Below are positions 44,763 through 55,076 of a stretch of DNA of 64,000 nucleotides, piece by piece; positions within the stretch are counted from its first letter, which is position 1; every line of letters starts with the position of its first letter. The DNA lies in the NCBI GenBank assembly GCA_963663615.1, contig OY760517.1, positions 2,294,001 through 2,358,000 of the forward strand, given 5' to 3'. The notes under the pieces are model-generated. The model saw only the letters and a list, made by a program, of their open reading frames with translations, searched no databases and had not been told where the DNA came from. Source of the DNA: G963663615 sp963663615. Its GTDB lineage: Bacteria > Bacteroidota > Ignavibacteria > Ignavibacteriales > Melioribacteraceae. Position numbers and translations under genes: made by a program.

Positions 44763-45218
44763 ATGAAAATGTTATTCATTCGCCACAGTGAAGCACAGCA
44801 CAGTAGCCCTGATGAACAACGTGAGTTAACAAATTATGGCAGGGAATATTTTGGAAGAAACTGTAAGGTGCTTGGTCTATATACAAATATTGATTACATC
44901 ATTACCTCACCCCTGATAAGGGCAAAACAAACAGCTGAAATACTGAATAGTAGTTTTCCAAATGCTAAAACATTTACTGATGAATCTCTGGTACCCGGTA
45001 GCAGAATTGATGATATTCTAATTTACTGCAATTCTCTTGAAGCTGAAACGGTTGCTCTGGTTGGACATCAGCCCGATATGTCCGAACACGTATCGCAAGT
45101 ATGTTCCGGTTCATACGTAAATATTGCCGTATCACCCGGCACTATTATGGGGGTTGAGTATATTGGTAAAGCTGAATTGGGAAAAGGATTTATTAGATAT
45201 GTAATACCTGGGGTATAA
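44763..45218 (+). CDS. sixA: SixA-like phosphohistidine phosphatase (histidine phosphatase superfamily)
   Basis: SixA removes phosphate from histidine in phosphorelay proteins. The 151-residue length fits. The usual RHG start is RHSEA here (residues 7-11), with Ser for the middle Gly. The second part has RELTNYGRE, ITSPLIRAKQTAEIL and LVGHQPDMSEH, with the second catalytic His in GHQP. A generic phosphatase role is also possible. The gene is plus strand, upstream of the SRP RNA on the other strand. Confidence 0.85.
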   Translation: MKMLFIRHSEAQHSSPDEQRELTNYGREYFGRNCKVLGLYTNIDYIITSPLIRAKQTAEILNSSFPNAKTFTDESLVPGSRIDDILIYCNSLEAETVALVGHQPDMSEHVSQVCSGSYVNIAVSPGTIMGVEYIGKAELGKGFIRYVIPGV

Positions 45219-45224
45219 AAAACA

Positions 45225-45311
<87 letters not shown>

Positions 45312-45366
45312 AAACTTTTTTAAAAACGTAGCTTCGAATATATAAAAATTTCTTTTGCCAAAAAAG

Positions 45367-46395
45367 TTAATTCCGAAGTTTTTGTTCTACTTCTGTTGCA
45401 ACTCTTTCAAAAGTTATTCCCCCTTCGCCTTCAAGGTTACATTTTTTAGGATCACCCGGACATTTTACCGAACAATAGTTTTCTTCAGGCAAAAGATTAA
45501 GTGCATCGTTTCCTGCTGCTCCCCACAGTTTTGGTGAACATGCAATAAGCGGACAAAATAATGCAACTGTCTTCCGTTTTAATGCACCACAAATATGCAT
45601 TGGACCCGTACTTGCTGATACCAGTAAATCAAGTGCAGCAAAATTTTGAATAGCTTCCCGCAACCCAATTCCCTTGTTTGGAAACTTTAACCAGTCAAAT
45701 TTACTAAATTGTTCTACAATTTCATTATCAGTAGCCACTACTTCTATTTCAGGGTTCTCGTGTAATTTGTCTATAAGCTCGGCGTATCTTTCTGGTGACC
45801 AGTTTGGTGCAGACTTACCACTTCCCGAATGAATTCCTACAAGATATCTTCTACCATTCAGCAAACTTTTACGAATTTTGGAAACATTCTGTTTTTCTAT
45901 TTCAGAAAGATATATTTCAGATGAATAGTCGTTTGAGCTAATGCCAATCTTTCTGATAGTATCCATGCAAAAATCTGCTTCGTGCCTCAACGGTTTATAT
46001 TTACGCCGATAAACACTTTTTGCGTTTGTTATAAACTGGTAAAACTTATGACCAACACCAATACGTAATTTAATTCCTGCAAAAAAAAGTAACCAGCTAA
46101 GTTTACTTGTAGGCAAAAGTGTAAGAGCAATATTAAAATCAAGTTTTCTTAATTTCAGCAAAGTTTTTATATAGCCGGAAAATGTTTCAAGATTAAAATC
46201 ATCTTTTGAGAGAATTGTATCAACGTACGGATTATTTACAAATAACTCTTTAGTGTAATCCCTAACCAATACTGCCACATGTGAGTCAGGATACTGTTTC
46301 TTAATCTCGCGAGGTAATGAGGTTGAAAGCACAACATCACCAATCCTGTCAGGACGCACAATAAGTATTCGTTTCAATTTAGGCAGTCTCAACAT
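45367..46395 (-). CDS. Glycosyltransferase family 9 (heptosyltransferase-like)
   Basis: The 342-residue enzyme begins with ILIVRPDRIGDVVLSTSLPREIK, the GT9 start. It has VGIHSGSGKSAPNWSPERYAEL and the donor-site STGPMHICGAL with the nearby ALFCPL motif. GT9 enzymes add heptose or related sugars to lipopolysaccharide core, so the product likely acts on a surface glycan. It is the last gene of a nine-gene minus-strand envelope run, overlapping the upstream GT4 by 7 bases. Confidence 0.92.
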   Translation of the reverse strand: MLRLPKLKRILIVRPDRIGDVVLSTSLPREIKKQYPDSHVAVLVRDYTKELFVNNPYVDTILSKDDFNLETFSGYIKTLLKLRKLDFNIALTLLPTSKLSWLLFFAGIKLRIGVGHKFYQFITNAKSVYRRKYKPLRHEADFCMDTIRKIGISSNDYSSEIYLSEIEKQNVSKIRKSLLNGRRYLVGIHSGSGKSAPNWSPERYAELIDKLHENPEIEVVATDNEIVEQFSKFDWLKFPNKGIGLREAIQNFAALDLLVSASTGPMHICGALKRKTVALFCPLIACSPKLWGAAGNDALNLLPEENYCSVKCPGDPKKCNLEGEGGITFERVATEVEQKLRN

Positions 46396-47513
46396 TTGGC
46401 AATAATCTCCGCAAACTTTTTATACTCATTTTGCCAGTTTAACTCTTTCGAAGCAATCTTGCAATTTTGTTTAATTTCGGATAGCAATTCCTTGTTTTCA
46501 ACAATCTGCCTTAATGTAGTTTTTAAAATCGCTTCGTCCTCAGGATCAGCAACAAAGCCAACCATATAATTATTTACGATGTTTTCCATTTGCGGCAGAT
46601 TGGATGAAAGAACCGGTAATTCCGCCATAATATATTCAAACAATTTGTTTGGCAAGGCATAATAATAACTTTTACTAATATTCTCAATAAGCGTTAAACC
46701 AATATCTGCTCCAGCAGTATAAGCCAACAATTCCGAATGTGGTATCATTCCCATAAAATGCACTCTGTCGGCAATACCAAGCTTATTGGCAGTTTCTTCA
46801 TAATGCTTCCTAAAAACACCTTCACCAAGTAATACAAAATGGAAATTCTCTAATTCAGGAAGCACTTCCAAAACTATTGCAATTCCTCTCCCCTCAAGTA
46901 TAACCCCCTGATACAACAATACAATTGCATCCTTTGGTAAATTTAACTCCTTGCGGTAATTATACTTTTGTTCCGGTTTATGGTAAGGCGGAATATTCCT
47001 GAGCACAAGGGTATCCTTAAGATTATAATACTCCTCAATGAACTCTTTGTCCATCTCTCCTGTACTCATCACAAGGTCAGTCTTGCCAATGAAATACTTC
47101 TCTATTTTTGCTATTATACCCTGGTTTTTCTTTTTATTCCTTAAACCGGCTAAAAAAGGATAAAGCTCACGCGAATTATAGTACACTTTTGCCCGTTTAA
47201 TTTTAGCAACAATCCACACAAAAGGCAAAGTAAAAACATCCTCTGCAATATAAATATGCGATTTCGTTTTAAATAGCTGGAATAACAAAATAAGAATAAA
47301 GCAAATATAATAAGTAAGAGAGTACCCTTTCTTTTTAAGCTTGAATACCTTTATAGTATCAGTATATTCTATTTTTCCTTCTGTAAACCAGTCGAACGAA
47401 ATAACTTTAACATTATAACCATCCGCAACAAGCGAATTAGACAAGTTAACTACTCTTGAATCGAAAAATCCGTTACCAAGAAAAGCAATAGTAATATTTT
47501 TTATATTACTCAT
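46389..47513 (-). CDS. Glycosyltransferase family 4
   Basis: The 374-residue GT-B protein has the N-terminal Rossmann segment (IAFLGNGFFDSRVV), a hydrophobic segment near residues 67-82 that may touch the membrane, and the GT4 C-terminal part. This includes LYQGVILEGRGIAI, LLGEGVFRKHY and the donor motif GLTLIENISKSYYYALPNKLFEY. Donor sugar unknown. It overlaps the acyltransferase gene by 4 bases. Confidence 0.9.
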   Translation of the reverse strand: MSNIKNITIAFLGNGFFDSRVVNLSNSLVADGYNVKVISFDWFTEGKIEYTDTIKVFKLKKKGYSLTYYICFILILLFQLFKTKSHIYIAEDVFTLPFVWIVAKIKRAKVYYNSRELYPFLAGLRNKKKNQGIIAKIEKYFIGKTDLVMSTGEMDKEFIEEYYNLKDTLVLRNIPPYHKPEQKYNYRKELNLPKDAIVLLYQGVILEGRGIAIVLEVLPELENFHFVLLGEGVFRKHYEETANKLGIADRVHFMGMIPHSELLAYTAGADIGLTLIENISKSYYYALPNKLFEYIMAELPVLSSNLPQMENIVNNYMVGFVADPEDEAILKTTLRQIVENKELLSEIKQNCKIASKELNWQNEYKKFAEIIAKC

Positions 47514-48469
47514 AATTCAAGTGAAAGTGTATTACGCATAATAGTTTTAGCGTCAAACTTTTCCTTAAAGTCAATAAGTCCGATGCTTGGGGTCATTGGA
47601 TTATCAGCCTTCGTATCTTGCGAAACACCAATATCCACATACCAGAAGCCCTGCTCGGTATAATACTTAACCACTTCGTACATTACTCTCTGTATTGGTT
47701 TGTAATCCTGATAATCATAATACAACATATTATAAAAGCAAATAGCAACCCTGTTATTACCAACAAACATTAACGAACCGCCAATTGGTTTATCATCAAG
47801 GTAAACCATAAATAACTTAAGGTTATCTGGTAATAGCTCTTTTAATTTCATCAGGTCATCATAGGAGTGGGTTGGTTTTGCATTATGTTTCTGCTTGTTA
47901 TCAAGTAAAATGGGATAAAACTGATCGTAGCGTTCGTTTATTTCAACACGCACACCAAGCTTAAAGGATTTCCTTATGTTTCGTCTGATAGTTGGAGCAA
48001 ATCGTTGCAATATATCCTCATCAGGGAACAGTTTTACCGCACTTGAAATATAGTGTAGCTCATAATAAAAATTACGCCATCTGAGTGCAAACTCCAGGTT
48101 CTGGTTCATCTTTTCTTCATAAATCATTGGTGCGGAAGTTAGCATAAGCTTTTTGTAGCCCTCCGATTTACCATAATTAATAAGTGTATCCACTATATCA
48201 AGAGTTTTGGAAAACGTATAATCTCCAAGAACCAACGAGCCATAACTAGCACCTATTGGTGATTCATACACCATATCATCAACAACAGAACCGGGAAGAA
48301 GTGCAACGATATTACCCTTTTCAATAAACATAAGATGATCAAATGTAAATTTTCCCGGAGTATGGTAATCAAAAAATTTCTGCAAATGGAACATAGTACC
48401 GTTGTTCGATTTCATTACAAACTCGTCCCATTTCTCTTTCCATTCTTCGGTATATTTAACTATTTCCAT
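47510..48469 (-). CDS. GNAT / FemAB-like acyltransferase
   Basis: The 319-residue protein looks like the acetyltransferase fold of FemAB/BioF2 type: an N-terminal half with MFHLQKFFDYHTPGKF and PIGASYGSLVL, a middle RRNIRKSFKLGVRVE stretch and a second GNAT-like half ending GFWYVDIGVSQ and IDFKEKFDA. Such proteins acylate sugars or peptidoglycan. The gene sits among glycosyltransferases, so a sugar or cell-wall substrate is inferred. Confidence 0.75.
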   Translation of the reverse strand: MEIVKYTEEWKEKWDEFVMKSNNGTMFHLQKFFDYHTPGKFTFDHLMFIEKGNIVALLPGSVVDDMVYESPIGASYGSLVLGDYTFSKTLDIVDTLINYGKSEGYKKLMLTSAPMIYEEKMNQNLEFALRWRNFYYELHYISSAVKLFPDEDILQRFAPTIRRNIRKSFKLGVRVEINERYDQFYPILLDNKQKHNAKPTHSYDDLMKLKELLPDNLKLFMVYLDDKPIGGSLMFVGNNRVAICFYNMLYYDYQDYKPIQRVMYEVVKYYTEQGFWYVDIGVSQDTKADNPMTPSIGLIDFKEKFDAKTIMRNTLSLEL

Positions 48470-48537
48470 TTAGACATTCCAGAATCAAAAATACAATTAC
48501 TAAACTTAAAAAAAATTTATTACTTCACATAATCCGC

Positions 48538-49944
48538 TTATTTTACGGTATATATCCTGAATTCACCAATCTCCTTAACAAAACTGAATTTTTCGTAATA
48601 TTCCGCATCCGGATACTCAAAACCTTGCTTGTTAAGTTCATCAGTTTTTTTCTTGCTGAATATAATATAATCATCCGACTTATACTCAGTCTCAGCTGTA
48701 ATAACCTTTACATTCTCAATATTTTGCACGAACAGTTTTGTACCGTATGCACAATGATGATCAGTATAAATATTGCCATCCAAACCGGAAATATACTCCT
48801 TGTACAGATATTTGTTTGCAACATCAAAATATTCCTGATAAGATGTGCATACATATATTGAACCAGCTAAATACAAACTTAACACAGCCAATTTTACGTT
48901 ACTTGAAAACTTTGCTATAACCTGTGCAATAATCAAAAATGCAGGCAAAAATATTGCCACCGGATACCAACTAAATTTAAGAGAAACCGGTTGGTAATTA
49001 ATTGCAGATGTACTAAAGAAAATTAAAGCTATAACAATTATGATAAAATAGTTATACAACAGCCTGTTATTTTCCTTTTTATAACGCACCATTGTTATTA
49101 CCAAGGCTAATAATGGGAAAAACAGATATAATCTGCGTACAAATAGAAACCGAAAATTATTTCCCCATTGCTCAAGAACTTGCATTAAGAATGTTTTACT
49201 TTGGTAATCAACAATATTTGCCGGGAAAAAATCGTAGCTAACCATTGCATAATTTGCATTGGTTAAAAATTGTCGGTAAAACAGGTTGTCTTTAAGCAGA
49301 TAATAAACCCAGCTTTCAATAAATAGAGAAACACCCAAAACTAATATAGCTGCTATTATAAACTTACCTTCCTTCTTTCTACTAACAAGCAGGTACCATC
49401 CAATTAACCCAATAGCCGATATTGGAATAATTGCCATCGACTTGATATTAAATGCAACGTATAGCAATAATCCAGCGAAAATAATTTTGTATTTACTCCC
49501 TGCCCTATTATAGTCCAGCAACAAGAACACCGAAGCATAAACAACCGTTGAATACAAAGGGTCAAGAAAATAAATTGTTGCAAAAATTACATCAACAGGA
49601 AAAAGTGAATGGATTATTGCGGCTGTTAAAGCGGTTGTTTCATCAAACAAAATTCCGGCAATTTTCCAGGTAATAAATATTGAAATGAGTGATAAAACAA
49701 AAGGCAGCAAGACAGACACAAATTCTGACTCACCAAACAAGTAGAATAGTGAACCAGTAAAAAGGTTAGGTATATACCTTAAAATATTAATTGGATAACC
49801 AACATAGTTTGAATATTGGTCGGTGAAGATCAGCCGGGCAAGTTCAACATAGTAGGAGTCATCGGAAAACACATGCCCGGAGAAAAACAGAAGTCGGTAA
49901 ACGGCTGCAAAAACAAGAACCAGATAGAAATATTTATTCTTCAA
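48538..49944 (-). CDS. GT39-like membrane glycosyltransferase (PMT_2 family)
   Basis: The 468-residue protein has about ten to eleven helices and an early acidic motif, FSDDSYYVELAR, in the first outer loop, as in dolichyl/undecaprenyl-phosphate-sugar-dependent enzymes. A small soluble C-terminal part follows. It is expected to transfer a sugar from a lipid carrier on the outer face of the cytoplasmic membrane. The acceptor is unknown. Confidence 0.85.
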   Translation of the reverse strand: MKNKYFYLVLVFAAVYRLLFFSGHVFSDDSYYVELARLIFTDQYSNYVGYPINILRYIPNLFTGSLFYLFGESEFVSVLLPFVLSLISIFITWKIAGILFDETTALTAAIIHSLFPVDVIFATIYFLDPLYSTVVYASVFLLLDYNRAGSKYKIIFAGLLLYVAFNIKSMAIIPISAIGLIGWYLLVSRKKEGKFIIAAILVLGVSLFIESWVYYLLKDNLFYRQFLTNANYAMVSYDFFPANIVDYQSKTFLMQVLEQWGNNFRFLFVRRLYLFFPLLALVITMVRYKKENNRLLYNYFIIIVIALIFFSTSAINYQPVSLKFSWYPVAIFLPAFLIIAQVIAKFSSNVKLAVLSLYLAGSIYVCTSYQEYFDVANKYLYKEYISGLDGNIYTDHHCAYGTKLFVQNIENVKVITAETEYKSDDYIIFSKKKTDELNKQGFEYPDAEYYEKFSFVKEIGEFRIYTVK

Positions 49945-49962
49945 ATCTTTGCAGCCAACTAA

Positions 49963-50862
49963 TTATTCAAAACTATAGTGCATGGATAATATATGGGAAC
50001 TACCCAAATCATAATCAAACGGCATGAAGGCATAGTCGAAACTAATACCGAAATAATTAACACCAAATCCACCGGAAAAACTTTTGGATTCATAACCGGT
50101 AAAATAACCACCACGCAAAAATATCATATCTTTAAATCCGTATTCCAAACCAAGATGGAAGTGATTATCATCGGTATCGGTATATTTTTGGTAACCAGCT
50201 GTAAACATTAAATCAGCCATACCTTCACCATATTCTAAATTGTATGCCGCACCCACCCTAACATCAGTAGGAAGAGTTGATTCTTCTTCATCAAATTCGC
50301 TCATTGAGCCAATATTTCTCATTGAAGCACCAAGTTCAAGTCCTTCAAAAAGATTAGTGTAAAGTACACCAAAATCAAAACCAAATCCATCAGCTTTGTA
50401 AGTAAGCATACTTTCATGAATAAACTTGGCAGTTACACCAATGTAAACATTATCATAAACACTAAAGGCAGTAGATAAACTTGATGAGAAATAGTTCGCA
50501 TTAAATGTTGCCTCAGCCTCACCCGGTTTTGTCCTTACTTCAATATCATCAATACTGGTAGTATTAACGCCAACTGCAAACGGTAAACCGTAAATGAATA
50601 AGCTACCACCAGCCGATTCGCTTCTGGTATCCTGAATATATTCATTATGAGCAAACATTAATTGAGGGGTTTTCATTTTAGAAAGCAATGCCGGATTATA
50701 ATGAAGTGCTGTAACATCACTAATTCCTGTAACGCCAAGATCACCCATAGCAATATTTCTTGCACCAAAACCAAGTTTAAGAAATGACAAACCAGTATTA
50801 CCGGCACTTTGTGCCGCAACTATAAAAGACAAGGTTAGTAATAAGACAAAAGTTTTTTTCAT
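49963..50862 (-). CDS. PorV/PorQ family outer membrane protein
   Basis: The 299-residue protein has a signal peptide (about 1-20) and a beta-barrel pattern ending in Phe-Glu. It starts with SFLKLGFGARNIAMGDLGV and DVTALHYNPALL, which is the common pattern of PorV/PorQ (UPF0164) proteins. PorV shuttles T9SS cargo on the outer membrane. The gene is the second of a pair with 51534, separated by a lipoprotein gene. Confidence 0.88.
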   Translation of the reverse strand: MKKTFVLLLTLSFIVAAQSAGNTGLSFLKLGFGARNIAMGDLGVTGISDVTALHYNPALLSKMKTPQLMFAHNEYIQDTRSESAGGSLFIYGLPFAVGVNTTSIDDIEVRTKPGEAEATFNANYFSSSLSTAFSVYDNVYIGVTAKFIHESMLTYKADGFGFDFGVLYTNLFEGLELGASMRNIGSMSEFDEEESTLPTDVRVGAAYNLEYGEGMADLMFTAGYQKYTDTDDNHFHLGLEYGFKDMIFLRGGYFTGYESKSFSGGFGVNYFGISFDYAFMPFDYDLGSSHILSMHYSFE

Positions 50863-50869
50863 GGTATTC

Positions 50870-51532
50870 CTATAATTCAGTAACTATACTTGTTCCACTG
50901 TTTAACCAAAGTACCAGTGATTTTGAGCTTGTATAAAAATGTGCAATCCAGTCTGCCGAGTTTTCAAGTCCGTTAGCATTTATTGATTTGCTAGGAAATA
51001 AAAACAAGTCAACACTGGCATCAGCTTCTACATTTACAAAAGTTTGTCCACCGTGAGCAAGAAACAATTCCATAGCGTCATCACTATCAAGGTACTGTGC
51101 TTCTGAACTAATATTAACAGTAGCTAACAAACCAAGAGCAGCTGCAATAGTATTCTTTGCATCCTCATCATTGATATGAACCAAAAGATCATTTAATGTA
51201 AGTGGTAATTCTCTTGGTCCGGCAAGATATACGGGCAAGTAGAATCTGTTGTCTTCCTGTTCAGCCGACTGCATGGCATATATAAAACCATTAAGCTTAG
51301 AGAATTTCAGAAGATCAATTTCACCATCCAAACCAATGTTTCTTGCAAAAATTGCTGCAAGTTTTGCATCCGATGAAAACTCTGTTTGTGCCTTTACTTC
51401 AACTTTTGCAAGTTCTTCCTTGGCAGTAATTTTGGACTGAAGTACATCATCAACCAAATTGTTTAACGGATTATCTTCATCAGAACAAGCTGATACAAAT
51501 ACAACTAATAATACAACTAATAATTTTTTCAT
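50870..51532 (-). CDS. Lipoprotein, unknown family
   Basis: The 220-residue protein has a lipoprotein signal with lipobox SAC (Cys16) and then a mostly helical body. I do not recognise a domain. It lies between two PorV/PorQ genes with 7 and 1 base gaps, so it is probably part of the same surface machinery. Confidence 0.75.
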   Translation of the reverse strand: MKKLLVVLLVVFVSACSDEDNPLNNLVDDVLQSKITAKEELAKVEVKAQTEFSSDAKLAAIFARNIGLDGEIDLLKFSKLNGFIYAMQSAEQEDNRFYLPVYLAGPRELPLTLNDLLVHINDEDAKNTIAAALGLLATVNISSEAQYLDSDDAMELFLAHGGQTFVNVEADASVDLFLFPSKSINANGLENSADWIAHFYTSSKSLVLWLNSGTSIVTEL

Positions 51533-51533
51533 A

Positions 51534-52520
51534 TTAAAAATTCACGTTTAGTCCAATAATATGTTGATCAAATTCACTATACGGTTCAATAACAAAAGCA
51601 TAGTCAACGCCAACATTAAAGCCTGACAAGTCTTTTATTACCGAAAAACCAGCTGATGGACGAACAGGTTCTTCCGTATTCAACAAGTTAAATTTGTCAA
51701 CTCCCAAACGCAAATATAATAAAGATTCAATAACATATTCAGCACCTACACGCAAATAGCTTGTTCCGGCATTACTGCCTTCCCATTCTGCTGCTGCAAG
51801 CAAGCCTAATTCCCTGTTGTTATAAGATAGTGCAAACTTCTTCAAAATAGGGAATTCTTCGGTGGTATTTAGTCCTTCCTCTTCATAAATAGGAGTAGTA
51901 TCCCATTTATACTTTGCATTAATATCTGTAATAACAAATGCCGCCTGAAATTGGTCATTTATCTTGTATAAAGCACCAATATCCAAACCAAGAGCAGATG
52001 CTGTAACATCTTCATAGAAATCATAATAGTAAAACTTAACACCAATACCGATTGAAAGTTTTTCGCTAAATCGGTTGGAGACAGCAATAAAGAACTGGTT
52101 TTCAGAAGTTGAAAGTTCTTTCGTTTTCAATCCCTGATTATCCCTGCCATCAATATTGCTAACACCCGAATTTATTATACCGGCACTTAGACCGGCAACA
52201 GGTCTGTATGTATCAGAACCTTCCCTGCCTAAAACAAACTTTTTTGTAAAACTTACAAAGTTGAGACTTCTATCCAGTGAAAGCACTGAATAAGCAGACT
52301 GTACCGCATTACCTTCCTGAAATGGTGAAAGTGCCGGATTATAATAAGATACAAGATTACCTTCGGTAATTGCAGTCATGGCATTACCCATACCCATACC
52401 ACGGGCACCAAAACCAAGTCGGCTAAAGGCAGCCGGTTTACCAGCCATTTCGTTAGTTTTAGTCTGACCAAAAATAAGGGTCGCAGTAAAAAACACAATA
52501 AATAAAGCTTTAATTTTCAA
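51534..52520 (-). CDS. PorV/PorQ family outer membrane protein
   Basis: The 328-residue protein has a signal peptide (about 1-18) and the family opening KPAAFSRLGFGARGMGMGNAMTA followed by LVSYYNPALSPF. The rest is a beta-barrel pattern with a final Asn-Phe, as is usual for outer-membrane barrels. It resembles the 49963 paralogue in the N-terminal motif but the two differ along the barrel. It is next to a T9SS cargo gene. Confidence 0.9.
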   Translation of the reverse strand: MKIKALFIVFFTATLIFGQTKTNEMAGKPAAFSRLGFGARGMGMGNAMTAITEGNLVSYYNPALSPFQEGNAVQSAYSVLSLDRSLNFVSFTKKFVLGREGSDTYRPVAGLSAGIINSGVSNIDGRDNQGLKTKELSTSENQFFIAVSNRFSEKLSIGIGVKFYYYDFYEDVTASALGLDIGALYKINDQFQAAFVITDINAKYKWDTTPIYEEEGLNTTEEFPILKKFALSYNNRELGLLAAAEWEGSNAGTSYLRVGAEYVIESLLYLRLGVDKFNLLNTEEPVRPSAGFSVIKDLSGFNVGVDYAFVIEPYSEFDQHIIGLNVNF

Positions 52521-52532
52521 TTTATTTTCCCC

Positions 52533-54116
52533 CTATCTTAAAACCATAATTTTACCAAACACAGGATCATTATCACCAACATCAATCCTGTAAAAATAAA
52601 CTCCGTTTGAAACGTTGCTTCCATATTCATCAAGTCCGTCCCACAACTCAAAATTTTCGCTGTTGGCAGATTTAGATACATTCTGGATTAGAGTTTTAAC
52701 CAAATTCATTCCAAAATCAAAAATTCTAATGGTTACGTCTCCAGCACTATCGAGTTTATATTTAATCCTTACTTTTTCCTGATTGGGAGAAAAAGGATTT
52801 GGAAATGCGTAAGTATCACTTAAACCAGCAAGCCCTTCGGAAGCAGTATAAACATTATAAATACCATCCCAGTAGGTGCCGGTTTCTTCAAATTTTATTA
52901 GTCCGTCTGCCGCCGAACCCAAATAAATATAATCTGTTCCGTTATAATTATAATGAGCCATTGAATAGAATTTTTCTATATCATAAAATGATTGGGATTT
53001 TTCATCAATAATATTACTTGGGGTTAGCCATGTCTGACCAAAATCATTTGTTCTGAATATACCACCATCGGCACAAACAAAAACATCAGTTCTAACTGCA
53101 CCACCTGTTGTATAATTTTTAAACCCAATATTATGAGCCCTTTCACCCGAAAGGTAAACCTGCCATGTTTTAGCAGTATCGTAACTAACACTAACGGCAA
53201 AAAATTCCGATGCACCCTCGGCTTTTCTTGTTACAGCCCATAAACCATGAGAAGCTTCATCCCAGCTGATGCCAGTAATAAAGTTACCACTTAACGGTTT
53301 TGTTTGATTAGTATGATTGGCTTTTTTCCAGTGTATATCGCCATTTTCAAGAATATAACCAACATTAACACCACCAGCAGTACCAACAGCAACCATTGAG
53401 TCGGAAATAACCGTTACCGAGAATACACGATGATTCAAATTATTATCACTTCCAAATTTTCCTGACTGTGGCTGCAGCACAAAACTATAATTGCTATCAG
53501 GATGAATCTCGTCAAGGTAATCAGGAGGTAATACAACCCTTTCCCATGATTCGCCGTAGTTACTACTTCTTCTTAAACCACCTGCAAAGTTGGCAGTCCA
53601 AACATAACCGGCACCAACCGCAATATCATAACTAATATTTTGTATGGTTGTAGTAACAGGAAGTGCCCGCAATGTGCTTACACCGTAAACAATTGATGAG
53701 TCACCATTATCATTAATCGACTGAGGAGTAGATAGCCAGGTATTCCCCATATCTGTAGAAACTCTGAGACCGGAACCTTCAGGGAACGATTCGCCCGTCT
53801 GTTCGGTTGAATGACCGGTTGCCGCATAAACAACACCGTCTTTATAAGCTAATGCAATAATAGATTCTTCGCCAAACGGTTCTTTACCAAAAAAGTTAGT
53901 CCAGTTTTCTCCATTATCGGTTGTATAGCTAACACCTCTGCTTGTACCAAGCCAGATATCATTACCTTCAACGCAAATATCCAATATTGAGTTACTTTTT
54001 GGTAAAGCATCACTTACTTTACCTATTTTCTCGTTACCAAGTTTGTAACTTAAAGGTGCCACTTGTGCAAAAGTAACACTACCTATTATAATCAATAAAA
54101 CTAATAATTTTTTCAT
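52533..54116 (-). CDS. Secreted BNR-propeller protein with T9SS C-terminal sorting domain
   Basis: The 527-residue protein has a signal peptide (about 1-17) and beta-propeller repeats with Asp-box cores such as STDMGNTW, SSNYGESW and TNDFGQTW (about 30-420). The last 90 residues form a T9SS type A sorting domain: AFPNPFSPNQ, then VTIRIFDFGMNLVKTL, and NGVYFYRI near the end. It should be a surface-exported protein. The propeller's ligand is unknown. The ATG overlaps the upstream lipoprotein stop by 4 bases. Confidence 0.92.
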   Translation of the reverse strand: MKKLLVLLIIIGSVTFAQVAPLSYKLGNEKIGKVSDALPKSNSILDICVEGNDIWLGTSRGVSYTTDNGENWTNFFGKEPFGEESIIALAYKDGVVYAATGHSTEQTGESFPEGSGLRVSTDMGNTWLSTPQSINDNGDSSIVYGVSTLRALPVTTTIQNISYDIAVGAGYVWTANFAGGLRRSSNYGESWERVVLPPDYLDEIHPDSNYSFVLQPQSGKFGSDNNLNHRVFSVTVISDSMVAVGTAGGVNVGYILENGDIHWKKANHTNQTKPLSGNFITGISWDEASHGLWAVTRKAEGASEFFAVSVSYDTAKTWQVYLSGERAHNIGFKNYTTGGAVRTDVFVCADGGIFRTNDFGQTWLTPSNIIDEKSQSFYDIEKFYSMAHYNYNGTDYIYLGSAADGLIKFEETGTYWDGIYNVYTASEGLAGLSDTYAFPNPFSPNQEKVRIKYKLDSAGDVTIRIFDFGMNLVKTLIQNVSKSANSENFELWDGLDEYGSNVSNGVYFYRIDVGDNDPVFGKIMVLR

Positions 54117-54883
54117 TCTCTAACATGCATTATGTGAACAACTTCATTACTTAATACTCCGCTTTTATCTTCCGCCTGGAATGTTAAAGTGTAATCCCCT
54201 TTAAGGTTTTCAGGAGTCATCTGAACCAATTGTGAAAAGATACCATCATTTGCAGAATTATCTCCAATACTGCTTGAGCCGTTATCGTATAGCGGGAATT
54301 GATAAGTTCCAATTTCACCGTTTGGTTTAACTATAGTAACATAAGCTCTATAAATATCCCTTACACCATTTGGATCAATTACTTCGGCTGCAATAATAAA
54401 CACAGATTTTGGGGATTCAACTGTTAGTGTATCCGGGCAATAGACGGTAACAATTGTTGGGGGTTCGTTTGCTACTCCGTTATCAAACTGTAGTTTTTTT
54501 GATCCTAGTTTTCTTGTTTCATTATCATAGTTGTAGGCATTAAACTGCAGCTCATACTCTCCATTTGGATAAAACTGCGACATTAATACAGAGCCTGAAT
54601 ATGTGTTATCACCTTCGTTAGTAAGTTTATTTTTACGGGAATAAACCTCTCCGGTGAAAAGTTCAACCAGATTAACCCATACATCACCGGGCACATCGGA
54701 TTCTGCATCAAATTTTACAGACACCGAAATAATAGAATCCTGATCAGTTCTTTCGAATACTGAAGGAGAAGTTAGTCTTTGGACGGAGAGTCCACTACCT
54801 TCAGGCGTAACAACACCATCCGGTATTTCCTCACATCCAAGAGCCAATACAAGAATGAGTAACAAATAAAGTAGTTTTTTCAT
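54113..54883 (-). CDS. Lipoprotein with Ig-like segments
   Basis: A longer frame begins at 54943, but the ATG at 54883 has AGGA six bases upstream and starts a typical lipoprotein signal with lipobox ALGC (residues 14-17), so I use it. The rest (about 250 residues) alternates beta strands with short Ig-like repeats (DSIISVSVKFDAES, NGVRDIYRAYV). It begins a run of surface genes. Family unknown. Confidence 0.8.
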   Translation of the reverse strand: MKKLLYLLLILVLALGCEEIPDGVVTPEGSGLSVQRLTSPSVFERTDQDSIISVSVKFDAESDVPGDVWVNLVELFTGEVYSRKNKLTNEGDNTYSGSVLMSQFYPNGEYELQFNAYNYDNETRKLGSKKLQFDNGVANEPPTIVTVYCPDTLTVESPKSVFIIAAEVIDPNGVRDIYRAYVTIVKPNGEIGTYQFPLYDNGSSSIGDNSANDGIFSQLVQMTPENLKGDYTLTFQAEDKSGVLSNEVVHIMHVRE

Positions 54884-55076
54884 GAAATTTCCTGTGGATT
54901 TTTCAGGTTTAACACAACTGAATATTTTCCGGTTTTCCGGCATAAATTGAAAAAATATTTAATTAAGTAAACTGTAGAAAATATTCAGATAAGCCTCTTA
55001 GTTAAATTATCGACCTGAAAAATAAGTAGCATACATAATTATATCAAGATGCTACCGTAATATTACACCTTTATAT

